Positions 26,001 through 38,399 of a DNA stretch of 64,000 bases are shown here, in pieces. Source of the DNA: Pseudoscleropodium purum (Eukaryota > Streptophyta > Bryopsida > Hypnales > Brachytheciaceae); contig OZ017800.1 in NCBI GenBank assembly GCA_963969395.1, positions 12,060,479 through 12,124,478 of the forward strand. The letters are read 5' to 3'. The number at the start of each line of letters is the position of its first letter. The stretch's first letter is position 1. The notes below the pieces were generated by a model. It was not told where the DNA came from and searched no databases. It saw nothing but the letters and a program-made list of their open reading frames with translations. The position numbers were made by a program, and so were the translations under genes.

Positions 26001-27893
26001 GCCTTAGTCAAAATGGCTGAGGATGTTATCAAGTTAACTGACTAGTCAAGGTCTTCAAGTGCGAAAAAATTATCAAACAACTTCCATATCTTTAGGAGTT
26101 GAAATGAATCACTTAGGAAGCTTCTTCAAGGAAGGTAGACCAATAGGAAAAATGTAATGATGTCCTACATTCTTGAACTGCAAGAATATGTTTTGGAAAC
26201 TACTAAAATTGGATATTCAATGCAACATGGACTTATTATTTTTAGTTCAAGTTGGAAGTGGTACCAACAAGAGAAAGGGGTGTTTTAAATGAATTTTTAA
26301 GTATAGTCCTAAACACAAGATTTTAAGTAATGACTTTTAAGAAAAAATTTAGCAAAATTTTACTAAAAACACATGTATTTCTAGTAAATTCGTGCTGAGA
26401 ATCTCTTTAAAGGTCATTACTTAAAATCTTATGTCTAAGACTATACTTAAAAATTCACTTAAAACACCCCTTTCTCTTGTAGTGGGTTAATATGATATCT
26501 TACGATGGTATTGGTTGAAAGTTAGTTTGTCCATGTTTGTACACTTGCGCTGACTTGACTGCATGCTCCAGGTTGAAGTTGAACATACATATTACCAGTG
26601 AGTAGCGAAAATTTTAGACCAATTTCAAGTGCAGGTTCGTAATTCTTTGACATCACTTATTTGTTTCTAAAAGTATTGTTCTCTTGCTTTCATGTATTGT
26701 AAGAAATCCTAACCCTCTTTTAGTCGTGAATTAGAGTAGGTGATACTATTTGCATCTCTGGAAGCATTTTAGCATATGTAGAGGTGTAATTTTGGGCAGA
26801 TGTATAGAGCTGTGGAGAGATCTTTGGCCATGATGGTCAAATTTCTATTACTATGTATGAATTTCTTATGCAATGTCATAGTTGTGGTTGTAAACTGCTA
26901 TAAGTGACAACAATAGAAAAACCCTTTTCCAGTCAAAAGTCAATGGCCATAGACATTTAGCCAAGTCATGCTGACACCATTTACCTACAATAATATGAAT
27001 TCTGCATTTCAACTTTGCAAACTTTAAGTACTTGGGTTTCAACTTTCAAGATTTCAAGCTCGTGTGGTTCGCAAATACATCGCATGGAACTTTCAATCAC
27101 TGTTGTATTCCAGAATCACTAATGAGAGATTCCAGCATATAGTTCAACAGTTAGATCTGGAGTTTATGCAGGTTAATGAAATTTATGAGTTGTAATTTAT
27201 GAGTTAATGGAAATTTATGCCAGAAAAGATCTCCTACTTCCTTGCTGAGGTACTTAACAACTCTGTTTGCTATTACATTCAACATTCGCATAGTCGATGC
27301 TTGCTTGGCAAACTTAATTTCAGCCTTGCTGAATAAAATGAAGTACATCAGGTCTAGTTTTTGCTGCACTTTTCTAATCTGAAAATTTTCAAATATGAGT
27401 CAAGGCCTGAACATAGCATGTTCACCTCTTGGATTTTGAAATAAAGATCATATGATTTCCTGATTTTGACTTTCATGTTCAAATGATTTAGATGTTTCAC
27501 AATTAATATTATTTTCTTTACATTCATTTGGAGCCTGAAAATTTTTAGGATCAATAGCAAACATAGCATAACATCCGTGAATAATTAGAAACAGTTAGCT
27601 TACAAAATTGTAATGGCCAAATTGAACATACACATGTAGTTTAGCTTTTCTGTAATAAGTGGGGACATCAAAGGGTTAAGGTTCATGACATTGTTTCAAT
27701 GCCTTTACGCATCAGCTAGAAAACAATGGCATTGGGTGACTGTCAGCTGAGCCTAGTGTTTATGTTATGCAAGCTATGTCAAATGTTCCTTTGTTCTTTG
27801 CAGGTTATTCATCCATTTGAACATCAAGACGATGGTGAAATAAGTCGTGCGATTGGAGATTTTGTTGTTGTCCGCCAGATACGGTCACAGTAG
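23040..27893 (+). pseudogene. Decayed SH3P-type (coiled-coil/BAR-like plus SH3) protein gene
   Basis: Plant SH3P proteins bind membranes and clathrin or autophagy partners through an N-terminal BAR-like region and a C-terminal SH3 domain. Pieces appear in family order on one strand. They are 23040-23099 (MDAMKKWASAFRESVAKQYQ), 23625-23741 (AVLKPFSG, DEAKLQRHHQLERLYISTK) and 23959-24028 (HFQREIVHGAEG, KQLEVG). Next come about 24397-24543 (KLV-stop-DCRKYA, then in another frame ALARASLHFG and HSQMERE), about 25670-25735 (SAMTSVEIQQQRLTFQWLM) and 26572-26634 (VEVEHTYYQ-stop-VAKILDQFQ). The last is 27804-27878, the first half of an SH3 domain (VIHPFEHQDDGEISRAIGDF, VVVRQ). Defects are TAG at 24409, TGA at 26599 (an Arg codon in relatives), a frameshift near 24445, and CAA where an AG acceptor is expected near 25669. 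The middle exon and the second SH3 half were not found. Retained introns argue for a duplicated rather than retro-copied gene. A CACTA MITE sits in one intron. Confidence 0.85.
26263..26484. mobile_element. CACTA-derived palindromic MITE, subfamily 1, copy 1 (222 bp)
   Basis: The left end ACCAACAAGAGAAAGGGGTG (terminal CACT mutated) mirrors the right end CACCCCTTTCTCTTGTAGTG. GTTTTAAATGAATTTTTAAG is mirrored by CTTAAAAATTCACTTAAAAC. It is flanked by the direct duplication GGT (26260-26262 and 26485-26487), the 3-bp size typical of CACTA elements. It is the same length as, and closely similar to, 58373-58594. It is inserted in an intron of the SH3P pseudogene. Confidence 0.92.
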
Positions 27894-28168
27894 CATTTTG
27901 TTTTTATACCACACAGAAATAACTCAAGTTTCCTGATGAAACCAGCATACATTAAGAGTCTGCTTTTATAGGGTTCTACATCAAAGCTCACCAGCCATTG
28001 GACTCTCAGACCGGCTCATACCCATGCTCATATAATATTATTAAGCATTTCTTCTGGGCTCCTTTTGACTTCCATGAAAGTAGTAACCCTGCTAGTGAGG
28101 TGAGAAGCAACCACTCTAATTAGGATCTCTTCCTACCATGCATTCCTGTTGCAAATATAGGTTCTAAT

Positions 28169-28396
28169 CATTATAAGAAAACCTTGTTTTAGGTGACAGA
28201 TTGACATCAAAAGGAACAAATTTTAAGTGACATTCAAGGTGACATCAAAAAAATCAAATTTATGTTTTTGTGCCAATAATGATGTTCATTTATGTTATAT
28301 TGAACATCACTGTTGACATAAAAACATGAGTGTTTTTTTTTATGTCACCTAAAATCCGTTCCTTTTGACATTAATAAACCTTGGTTTCTTATGGTG
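28169..28396. mobile_element. CACTA-derived palindromic MITE, subfamily 2, copy 2 (228 bp)
   Basis: The left end CATTATAAGAAAACCTTG mirrors the right end AAACCTTGGTTTCTTATGGTG. TTTTAGGTGACA and TGTCACCTAAAA are mirrored inside. TTGACATAAAAAC is shared with 10708-10925. Flanks AAT and ATT are a decayed 3-bp duplication at best. Confidence 0.78.
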
Positions 28397-28399
28397 ATT

Positions 28400-31315
28400 G
28401 TTTTGAAAACTATTCCTATGGCAAGTATTTGCAAGTTCTTGGTTTGAAGGGGAATGCAGACGCAAAGCAAGGTGGTTCCCATCAACTTATGTTGAGAAGA
28501 GGCAACGTATTCTTGCAAATAAAGTGGTTGATGTTGGCTTAGAGTAAACTTGCCATTTATCAAACAGTTCTAATAACCAGATAGCAAAGAGGCCATTAAC
28601 CGCATAGTAACTTTGCAAGACGCGAACAAGCACAAGCAAACAATGTCCCTCATAACCGAGACCCAACAAGAGAAAGCCAAGTTACCATACAGGCACCACA
28701 CATTGTGTGGTGAAGGGCAGTAAGGGTTTTTTTACAAGATTTTAGGCTTGTTATCTTTAAGTTGGAATGAGATTCGCAAGAGGAAACCTTTCTACACTCT
28801 ATTTTTTTGAAAGTGATTCTTAACACAACATTTAACAACCATGCCAAGTTTCAGAGCATGCAAGTTTCTACAATATTGTGAAACAGGATTTGAATTTTGT
28901 CTGTGCGGTAATTGGCAAGTTTACTTTTACATGTCTAGCTAGCTAATTCTGTTCTAATTCATAGCCCTCTTCTGATAAAATTTAGGTGTATTAATCATTT
29001 TTGAGGTCAACTTCTAAGCTAGTATATAATCTCAGTATCAGAGTGCGAACTAGGTTTGCATTTGCTCCTGGGTAGGAAATGATTAAAAGCTTCCATGTAG
29101 AACTCAATCTGGTCAAATCATGGTTCGAAGCAGCGACTTCCATATTTATGGATCCTTGTAGAAAAAGTCTTCATCTTCATCATTGTATGATAAAGTTCGG
29201 TGCGAATCTTCGTTCACTCAACGGCTTTTTGTTTCCTGGGATATCTCTTCATCTTGTATCAATCCTCAAGAAACTGATCATGATTGTCGGTAGTACATTG
29301 TACTGCATGGACACCTTTTAAAAAACAGGAACTGTGTTTGCATTGTGAGATTGTGCAGCAGATCAATGAGCAGTTGGGTAGCATAGTTGGGTAGATATAA
29401 TAAAAGGTACTATTGTTGTATTATGCAAATGCATCAAGTCTTAGATCTATGCTACAAACTATCAAGAACTCAAATCTACAAGTTCCGAAGCATGGAGAGT
29501 AGCAAAAATTCTCATAGATTGAGATTACTTTGAAGATGAAACCTGACTTCACATGGCAAGGACACTTTGTATAATAAAGTAAACATTTCATCCATAGAAG
29601 ATTTGTTGGAAATGGAAAAAGAATTCCCATTTGTTCTCACTGTAAGCTTGAAGTTCTCTCAATATTAAAAGCCCAAAATTCTCTAATTATTATAAGCCTG
29701 AGTGCAATATTTTGAGACCGGTTCACCTAGCACATGTCTAGTTATTAAATATTACCAATATTGTGGTATGCAAATATTACTTTCAATCATGAAAGTTACC
29801 AAGTGTCTAACATAGAAGAAGTGCATTATCAACTTTTACGGTAGGAGATAATCAAAGTCTCCTTGGCATGCTAGTCTTTGCTATGTTAGTAAGAAGTGGT
29901 TTCTACTATTATTATGGCTCAAAATATATTTCATAATGATTTTTCCATTTGACTTTTACTTTGCAAAATACAAAAATACAAAATAAATAAAAATAAATGT
30001 ATCTACCTTGCAACACAATTGTCAACGATGGTGCACAACAATGCAAAGCCCTAGTATACACTTTGCATTGCTACGGACCCAACCTTTACAACTTTTTTGC
30101 TCTTACCCTTCTTTCCTCATCTATTTGTTGATAGTTCTCGATCTATGGTGTCTCCAAAGCTATGACTTATGAGCTTTGGTCTTGCTTGTGGAATTCTTCT
30201 CTGTAAGTTGCGTCATTTCGTCACTGGAGTGTTTTAAAAGTGAGAGAGACGACCCCAGATGCTCTTGGATCCTCACGGCAGTGAGGTATGTGCATGAAAG
30301 TGAGTTCAAGTGTGAGCATGAATATAGTTCCCCTCCATTAGACTACTTCAAATTTGGTTGGGATTGAACTGCTTTTGAACAAGCATTTCAGGAAGTCTTA
30401 GGGTGTGCGTTTGAGGTCACCATGTGAGTGAGTTTTGCATCTTGGAAGTGTTGTTATAGGTGTTCCAAGTTTGAGTAGGCTCATGTGTGTTTGGCTTGTG
30501 TTGCAATTAGGTTTCGTAGCCTAGCTGCAATAGAGTGTCACTTTTGGGTGTTTCTATGCCCACTTTGGTGTTGGTCTAATGTCCAAAGTAGGTGCATCTG
30601 TATAGTTGTTTTCCAAAATTTATATTATATCCACACAAGCTTGGAAAAATACGAAACTAATTTTGTTGGTCTCCTAAACCATTTCCTGACATCTGCACAT
30701 CATTTTATTCTATAGCTACCCTTAAGATCTGAAGATTCAAAATAAGTGTTGCATTTAAGTGCTTCTACCTTAATGCCATGATTGCTGAGGTGCTATCCAA
30801 TCTGAAGCGCTAAGGAGGATAGAAGTAAACGATTTTACTTGCACTCTTGATACCATGTTAGCATACAGATATCCTGTATTAAGAAGAGATGAATTACACA
30901 GAGAAGGGAGACCCCACATAAGTCATCCAAAGCTACAATGTATATTAAGAAATCAGTGATCTGTCTTAAATGTGCGTATTAGTAACCTAATCCTGATCAA
31001 GATGGATGAAACTGATACATCCAGGAGTGTACAAATAAGTGATGAATTTCTTAAAGTTTTGGCACATTGAGTGGCTCTTCAAACTGTGAAAAAGCTTCTG
31101 TTCTTCAACCGCTGCACTGTACTTCGTCATAGGTTCTCAGTTCAGTATGCGCTTGTATCTATCATTTTCTCACTTTAGAAAAGAAAGGGTCCTCAAACTT
31201 TTTGTCGTTCCTCTACGATGTAACTAGCTCTAATAGGTCAATGACATGCTTCCGCTTTCGCCTAGTGTGGTAAACGCAGGGTCATGGAAAGTGCCAAAAA
31301 TAGAACGCCTGGGGA
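28400..31315. other. Intergenic DNA between the SH3P pseudogene and the ThrE gene
   Basis: No protein family is recognised in any frame. The part nearest 31315 will include the ThrE 3' UTR. The missing second half of the SH3 domain was looked for here and not found. Confidence 0.45.
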
Positions 31316-34300
31316 TCATATGGCCATTTGATCATCTGCCTCACATTCATTCTCCGCCACCGATCCTTCATCCCTGTCGTCTTGGGGTTTACTGAGAAGC
31401 AGTTTGGATCGATGATGGCGTTCCACCAATTTCGTGACTCCAAAGACTCCGTCATGAAGTAGAACTTTGGATAGGAGTAGCCCGATTGTGATCGAAAGGC
31501 AAATAATGACCATGTTGATCATGAACGAAATCCCTGACATGACATCCTCCTTCATGAATACATCAACTCCCTGCAGGTTATCAACACCATTTAGTCGTGT
31601 AATAGTTAAAGGGATATCACAATTGCCTCTTTAGAGAGATTTACAAACTCAAAACACGAGTACTGCATTTAAGAAACCACGAGAAAAAACAACCGATCGG
31701 TAACTTTAATAAATAATGCTTGCCTGCACACCAATGCCCCCAGGTAGCAGTACTTGAATTCCTGCTAGAATCATCGACAATGGAATGTCTCGTACTGCGT
31801 ACGAACATGTTGTAGCTGTGCGACACGAACAGGAAACATGTCATGGATGACTTCAAATTATCAGTCTAAAGAGAAATTATAAGACTCCAGCATCCAGTTG
31901 ACCCAAAATTTATGGAAGCATGACGTCAAGAGAAGCTCAAATGCTCGAATATAAACTAAAATGGTTCTGAACGCAATTAATTGGTAGATGTACCTGCCAA
32001 ACCAATTGCAAACGATGAGAGTACAGTTGCAGTCTCAGCGCCCAGTTCTGCCTCCGAAAGTTCATACGCAACATAGCCAATTGCTGCGACCAATGTCATT
32101 CCGAACCATTGACCCACTCTTGCTCGCAACAGGATGTTCATCGAAAACAAAAACCCTAAAACCCTGCACAGTCGGGGTTTATTGAAGAGTAGAATAAGAT
32201 TTGGTTTCGAACTGAATTTGCAACCCAATCAAAATGAGTGTACTGAGATTCGTGCTGTCATTCTCGCTGAAACATCTGTGGCCATCAATTGTAGAAAGCA
32301 AGGGAAAATTTTAAAATAGACCTAAGACATTCACAATCCAATAGGCTCCAAAGTATTTTAAAGGGAACTCGGTCAAATTATAGGAAAAGGTAATACAAGA
32401 AACTCTACACCAAGCAATCAAATTACACACAACCATATACTTCGTTATAAGTGCACGACTCCTTAAAAATGCTCAGTAAGCGTAATTTCAGATCATCAAA
32501 AATAAAGGGAAAGAGTTAGATGGCCATCGAACCCCGTCAGACTTTAAGCAGAGTGTTAGAGTCGCAGTGGACGAGAGGGTTACATATTGAAGGTTATACA
32601 CGTGGAATCATAAGATAATAAGGCACAAAAAATGCAGATGGCTTGGAGCACGTACTTCTGACGAATTTGGTTGATATCTAGCTAGGATGATTGCAATTAA
32701 ACTTTCCACGCCAGAGAAAAGAAACAAATCAATGAATGTTCCGCAATTAATGCTTACCAGATGGCCAGAAACCAGGGCGAATTGTGGGGGTCGCCGCAGG
32801 GTTTCGGTTCCAGCTTGGGAAGCCACCAAACGAGCTTCTCCCCAATCATCAGTCCAAATCCAAGTTGCAAGGAGGTGACAAGAGCTTCGACAATGCGAGC
32901 TGAGCCAGTTATGAGAGAACCCTCCACGACCTCACTCACTCCAATCGTCAAACTCTGCCCTGCAGCACACAAAATTCGAATAAATTAATCTTCAGGTTCC
33001 GCTGAGTAGCTGACAAAGTTGTGAGGAAGCAGGCCAACAACTCTTAATTTGGTCTGCGCTAGAGCTCGCACCCACCTGGAAGCAGCCAGACCAGCCCCGA
33101 GAGGGCCATGGAAAAGAAGCAGACGTCCAAGTGATGGAAGTAGTGCGTGAAGATGCGAGCCAGGAAGGACACGACAAGTGCAGAGGCGAACTCCGCCACG
33201 ATCCCGAACACTGGAAAGAATGGGATCGAAAGATATATAAATCCAACCAGGAGCCCCAAGAACAACGACAACACTGCATCCCAATAGTTCCCTGCATCAA
33301 TTAAATCCACACCTCGGCAAGAATTAGCAAGTTCCATGAACAGCCATCTATACTGCATGGAAGAATGCTGCAAGTTAGGCTCGAAACCAAGAAAGCTTCG
33401 AAGATCTCTAATGCTCTAAAGTTCAATTCTATGACCTCTTAGAATTTCAAAGGCTAGCAAGTATTACCACATAGATTGATGACATTCTTAGCATGAATAT
33501 TTCAATTACACTGATAATATTTACCTTGATTGCATTACCATATTCCATGCCACATTCTTAATTTGAACTCAAACTTACTGGTTCTCATACTGTTCTTTAC
33601 ACCTAACAGCAATTTCATCATATAGCAACAATTACTTCTGATATTATGACAAGAAAAAGTAAAAATATAGAGCATGTTTGGCATGTCTTTAAATGAAACA
33701 TTGTAAGTGCCCTATTGCAAGTATGGAAAAGCGTTCAATTTCGAAAATTTGGAAAAAATTTATCATGTGCAGTACCACTGCCGCATTTAATTTCAGAAAA
33801 ACGTTGTTGATATCAAACTGTGATGCCACTGTAAATGCAGGAGCGTGCTTCCAGGCGAGGTCTTTCCTATTGCAATTCATTGCTCATGGTTCAAGTATTT
33901 CAAGCCTCCACCTGGTTCGAAACCAATTTGGATTTCCAAATACAATGATATATCTGCATCCGTACCTTGGAAAAAGAGAAGGGCGCCAGTTCCAGACGAG
34001 ATCACAAACCCAAGGAGCTGCCAATACCATTCTTGGAAAGGGGAAGGAGCCTTGACGATCGCATGCAGCTCCCACTGGGCCAGCATCACCGGCTTGTCGT
34101 GCAGACCGACCGAATTCGCCAGCTCATCAATCTGTTGTAGCTTGCCCACATCGATGGAGCCGCTCTCCTTCAACAGGTGAATCTCCTCCCTGCTCCACCG
34201 TGACCAGTCAGTCATGACCAGAGGGAAGGTAACCACACCTAATTGCAAGATGTCGAACACTTTAAGAGCTGAGCATAGTCTCTATTTTTCAGATACTTTT

Positions 34301-36067
34301 TATTACCAAAATTTCAAATATTCTTGTTAGAAAATCAAAGAGGATTCCGACGAACCAAAGAATGCATTAGTTGGAGAACATATGCAAAAGCTAAAAGAGG
34401 TTGAAGTTCTAATGGTGGATGATCTATAACCGATAAAAGTTCAGATGATGAGGTGGTATGCATTCTCAAAATCAATTTTACTCATTCTGCAAGACTGGAA
34501 TGTTGCATTTGGGTAGGTATTGCACTTGGGTGTGGTTACCTTAGAGGAAACTCAAACCATTATTGACCTCATCGCATCTCCTATACTGAACGCTGTTACC
34601 AACAGCAACTCATCTCTTCCTATACACTTCAATTAGCAAGTTGATTGGTTGTAACCCCGACTTGGCTGTGTGCATGAGGCCACTAATCTCTGAATGAAAA
34701 TGAGGTTGCCTACTGTCCCTTCAACAGCGGTTTACAAACTCCCACAGGAGTCGGGATTAAAGTTCAAGTGAGAGATGCTACTCACTTGGTTACATCCGTC
34801 GTGTCAGGAAACAGAAGGATCACCAGCGAGTTCAGCACCGCAATCTTGGTCTTCACTTTCAAGCGCTTGGACGCGCTTTTGATGAGATACTCTGTTCTCG
34901 GACCGGAGCTTCCATACGAAACCAACGCCACCGTCAGACGGCGCAAAAATCGCCGTCGCAAAGCTTGATTCCATTCCGACAACGGCTCTTCACCTTGCAA
35001 ACGCGCAACTGCACCCGAGATGGCAACTCTCAAAAGCTTTCCAAACACTTTTCATGATTTTAGAGCTACAATAACCACTTCTGCTTCGAATTTCAAAGCA
35101 ATACATTGAAACAGTAAAATTTATACCACTATTGCTACCAACATTATACAAGAGCGAGCTTGTGGCAAAATCCCCGGGACCAGTCAGAGAAAAGAGCTTG
35201 TACGAACGATTATGAGAAATTTTCAGCATTCTACATTTCTAAAAACTTCTGATGCTTCGGAACCGAGAAAACACACTTCTGATTCGTGTTCTCGAAGTAA
35301 GCCTTCGAAGTACAAAAATACTTCCACCAAAATTTATACAACCATTGATACCAACACTACGACAACTGCGTGCTAGTGGCTAAACACCTCGAGAACAACC
35401 AGAGGAATGAGATTCGGGCAAAATTTCTAAACATTACACTTCAAAAAACTTCTGATGCTTTTGAGCGAAAGAAAACGAGGATGATATAGGTTTTCAAACC
35501 AAAACATTGCAGTATTTGTACCAAAATCTATACAACCATTCGTACCGATATTAGTACAAGTCCGTGCTTGTGGCAAAAAAATAAAAATAAAACCCAGAGA
35601 AACGAGACTAGGGCAAAAAATTTAAACACTGCATTTCAAAAACCTTCTGATGATTCTGGAGCTAGACCACAAGCACTTGTGATTTCGGTTTTCAAAATGC
35701 GCGGATGGTGAAGGTAGCGCATGATGGCGCAGGAATCGCCGTCTCAACTCTACATTTCTAAAAACTTCTGATGATCACGAGCGGAAAAAACACCCTTCTA
35801 ATCCCTATTTTCGAATTACACCATTGCATTACTAAAACTCTTTGTACCAACCTTTTATAATATTTCCACGGATAGCAAAATGACTTTCAAGTACGAGCAC
35901 ACAACGGGAGCAGCTAAAGAACTAAGATAAGGGCAAGCGCGTGATTCCTAACCAGTCTGAGGATCTGCGCTACGGCCATCCTGAGCCACCTTTATCATCC
36001 GCGCTTGCACCCCGCGATTCTTGAGCCGCTCCTCCACATCGTACAAGCTCTGCGTGAGGTCCGCCAT
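31316..36067 (-). CDS. ThrE-family (threonine/serine exporter-like, DUF1212) membrane protein
   Basis: This is a multi-pass protein of the ThrE family, whose bacterial founder exports threonine and serine. The plant substrate and membrane are not known to me. The eight exons on the minus strand are 36067-35953, 35026-34786, about 34279 or 34238-33966, 33291-33076, 32959-32758, 32163-31994, 31815-31724 and 31570-31316. The start ATG is at 36067 and the TGA at 31318-31316, giving about 534 codons. The soluble N-terminal half includes DKPVMLAQWELHAIVKAP. It is followed by about ten hydrophobic helices: WYWQLLGFVISSGTGALLFF, YWDAVLSLFLGLLVGFIYL, then the ThrE hallmarks ALSGLVWLLPGQSLTIGVSE and SLITGSARIVEAL, later SMILAGIQVLLPGGIGVQ and a final helix before a charged tail. 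Phases agree at all junctions except exon 2 to 3, where the best-looking acceptor (34239) is one base off. Only the weaker acceptor at 34280 keeps frame. Intron 7 has a GC donor. Confidence 0.88.
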
Positions 36068-36729
36068 GCTCACCGCCGCTTCCGATTCAAATCAATCCTT
36101 CAATGCAAGACTGAAAGCTCATTATTCTCTGGAATTTCTATCCTGAAGTGCTGTTGCAAAACAAGCATTGCTTTCTGGAACAATTCAATCCCTGTTGTTG
36201 TTGTTGTTGAGCTCTGAATCTGCAGAAATGCGATAAGGTTAAGGGGATGCAAGGAGTTCGGGGTAGGATTGACTGGGCGTGGGGTTAAGAAGCCATGAAT
36301 GCAATCGGGGGAAGGCATTTGGATAATGATGTCTAGAAAAGGGCGCCAAGTAAGATGACGAGGCGCAAGTTCTAAGGTTGTGACAAGTGGAAAATCAGCT
36401 GACGTGGCGACTAGGGGTCTACCGTTGTATTAGTGTGCCCTTAACCACACCTAAAATTGCACAAATAAGCAATTCATCTGATTTCAGCATGGTTCCCATT
36501 ATTATATTGAATTCTTATTTGTGGGTCTTGTTGGTAGTCACAGGGGGATTCAAGATTCTCTTAGAATGCAATTTTTAGATATTGCATGAATAAACTATGA
36601 ATTTTCAAAGGATTGAGAATAGGTACACCCAAAATTGACCATAGTCTAAAATGAATAATAGAAGTACATTGTAGGCAAAAATCTAGGTTGTGCAATTTTA
36701 GGTAGTGGTTGATTTAGGTGAAGTTACCT
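36068..36729. promoter_or_regulatory. Probable ThrE leader and promoter region
   Basis: The sequence upstream of the ThrE ATG (on the minus strand) includes a GTT/AAC trinucleotide run near 36188-36208. It presumably holds the leader and promoter. No specific element can be fixed by eye. Confidence 0.4.
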
Positions 36730-37637
36730 TAACCCCTAAATTCCCAAGGTCGTTTTTTTGTTAAAAAACACTCAAAACTGCCATTTTTGCTGCGTTCACC
36801 CTAGAAAACAAAAAAAATCATTTTTTTAGAATCTAACCATAGGACCGTGTACTTCACTTGTCTTAGCTCATGTGGTAAAAATTTCATGAAGTTTGACCAT
36901 ATAGATTGGAAGATATTAGCATTCAAAGTTGAAAAAGAAAGTTTTTTTGAACACTCAACTGCAATTTCAAATGACTTTGACCACAAATTGTGGAATTCTT
37001 TTGCACTATAGACTTTGAATTTAAAATTTTTTATGTTGAAGAATTGAGTTGAAAGTATAGGAAAAAAATTTAAGAAAAACACACTTGATTTTCATTCTCT
37101 AAAAAACTGTTAAGTAGAAGTAGGTCCATGATTGGAAAAAAAACTAAATCGTTAATAACTCCAAGATGGGATTGAAAGACAATATTCCCAATGTTGAGAT
37201 TGTTTTAGCAAGCAAACACAACATTCTCAAAAAAAATTTGTGGAAAATTGTGAAAATTGCATTCAGAAATGATTCCTAAAAGTTATTTTTTCAAGAAGAT
37301 GCGGAAATTGCCCGAAAAACAAGATTGTCTTTAACTTTCTCATTATTAGTCCAAATACAACAAATCAAAGCTTTGCATATAAACAAAAATGAAACATTTT
37401 AGAGGAAAATTTTTTGCAATTTTTTTTGTGCTACCCACCGAGTTCAGTTTTAGGCTTTTTGTGGAATAACTTTTGCTACCGGGCACCAATTGAATTAAAA
37501 ATTATATTCCCTTGTAGATAATTAGTTTTTATATCTTATGAGAAAGTTTCAAAACGATTCACCAAAAATTGAGGTCATAGGAACCTACCCGAAACCTGAT
37601 TTGTCCCCTAAGGAGACAATGGAAATTTAGGGGTTAG
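36730..37637. mobile_element. TIR element family T1, copy 2, about 908 bp
   Basis: The left end TTAACCCCTAAATTCCC mirrors the right end GGAAATTTAGGGGTTAGA. The interior TCTAACCATAGGACCGTGTA and ATAGATTGGAAGATATTAGC match the equivalent parts of the other T1 copies. Confidence 0.8.
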
Positions 37638-38399
37638 AGTAGGAGGGTCTATACTAAAGCAACCATTTATTAACCAAGCACATTTGGGTGAAGCTACACT
37701 CCTTGATTTTTCCTTGAAGGATAAATAGAACTAGCATTTAACCTATAAACAACATGGCAAACGTTTTTTAGTTGATGAATGACAAAGAATCTCTCCATGC
37801 AAGACAAAAGTGCAACTGTTCATCTTCTAAATTTTGTAGAGAAAAGAGGAGGTCTTCTACCGTAGCTTGACTTCCAATTAGTGTTTTTTCATTTTTCAAT
37901 CTAAAAATGCACACAGTACCCAAACAAATGATTTTTATGATGACCAATTCATTGTTCAAAGATTAATCTTTAACTTTGGAAGGACATGCCCCATGATCAA
38001 GGTAGTCATTAAAATATTTTGATTATTGGGACCAATAGGTGCATCTTTGCTTCTACACTTAATCGTAGAGTCATCCATTATATCTGTTAGGTCCGCAGTG
38101 TCTTTATAGAATTAACCCTTGAAGGTCTTGAAAGTCCTTTGTGGCAGTATAGTATATTATGAACTTGGTGGTATTTGATGAGAAAAACATTGACCAAATA
38201 TTTTTGAATGCAAAGTAAATTAATGATCATAATGGTATACAAATAACAATGTATCATAATTCATATATTAAACCACAACTGAAGAGTTGTAGGACTAAAT
38301 ATGGGTTGTACAAAGGGACTCCAAGGGTCTTTCAAGGGTTAAAGAACAAACTTACTTGCGGCATAGTAAAAAATCAAATCTAAATTTCACATAATTCTT

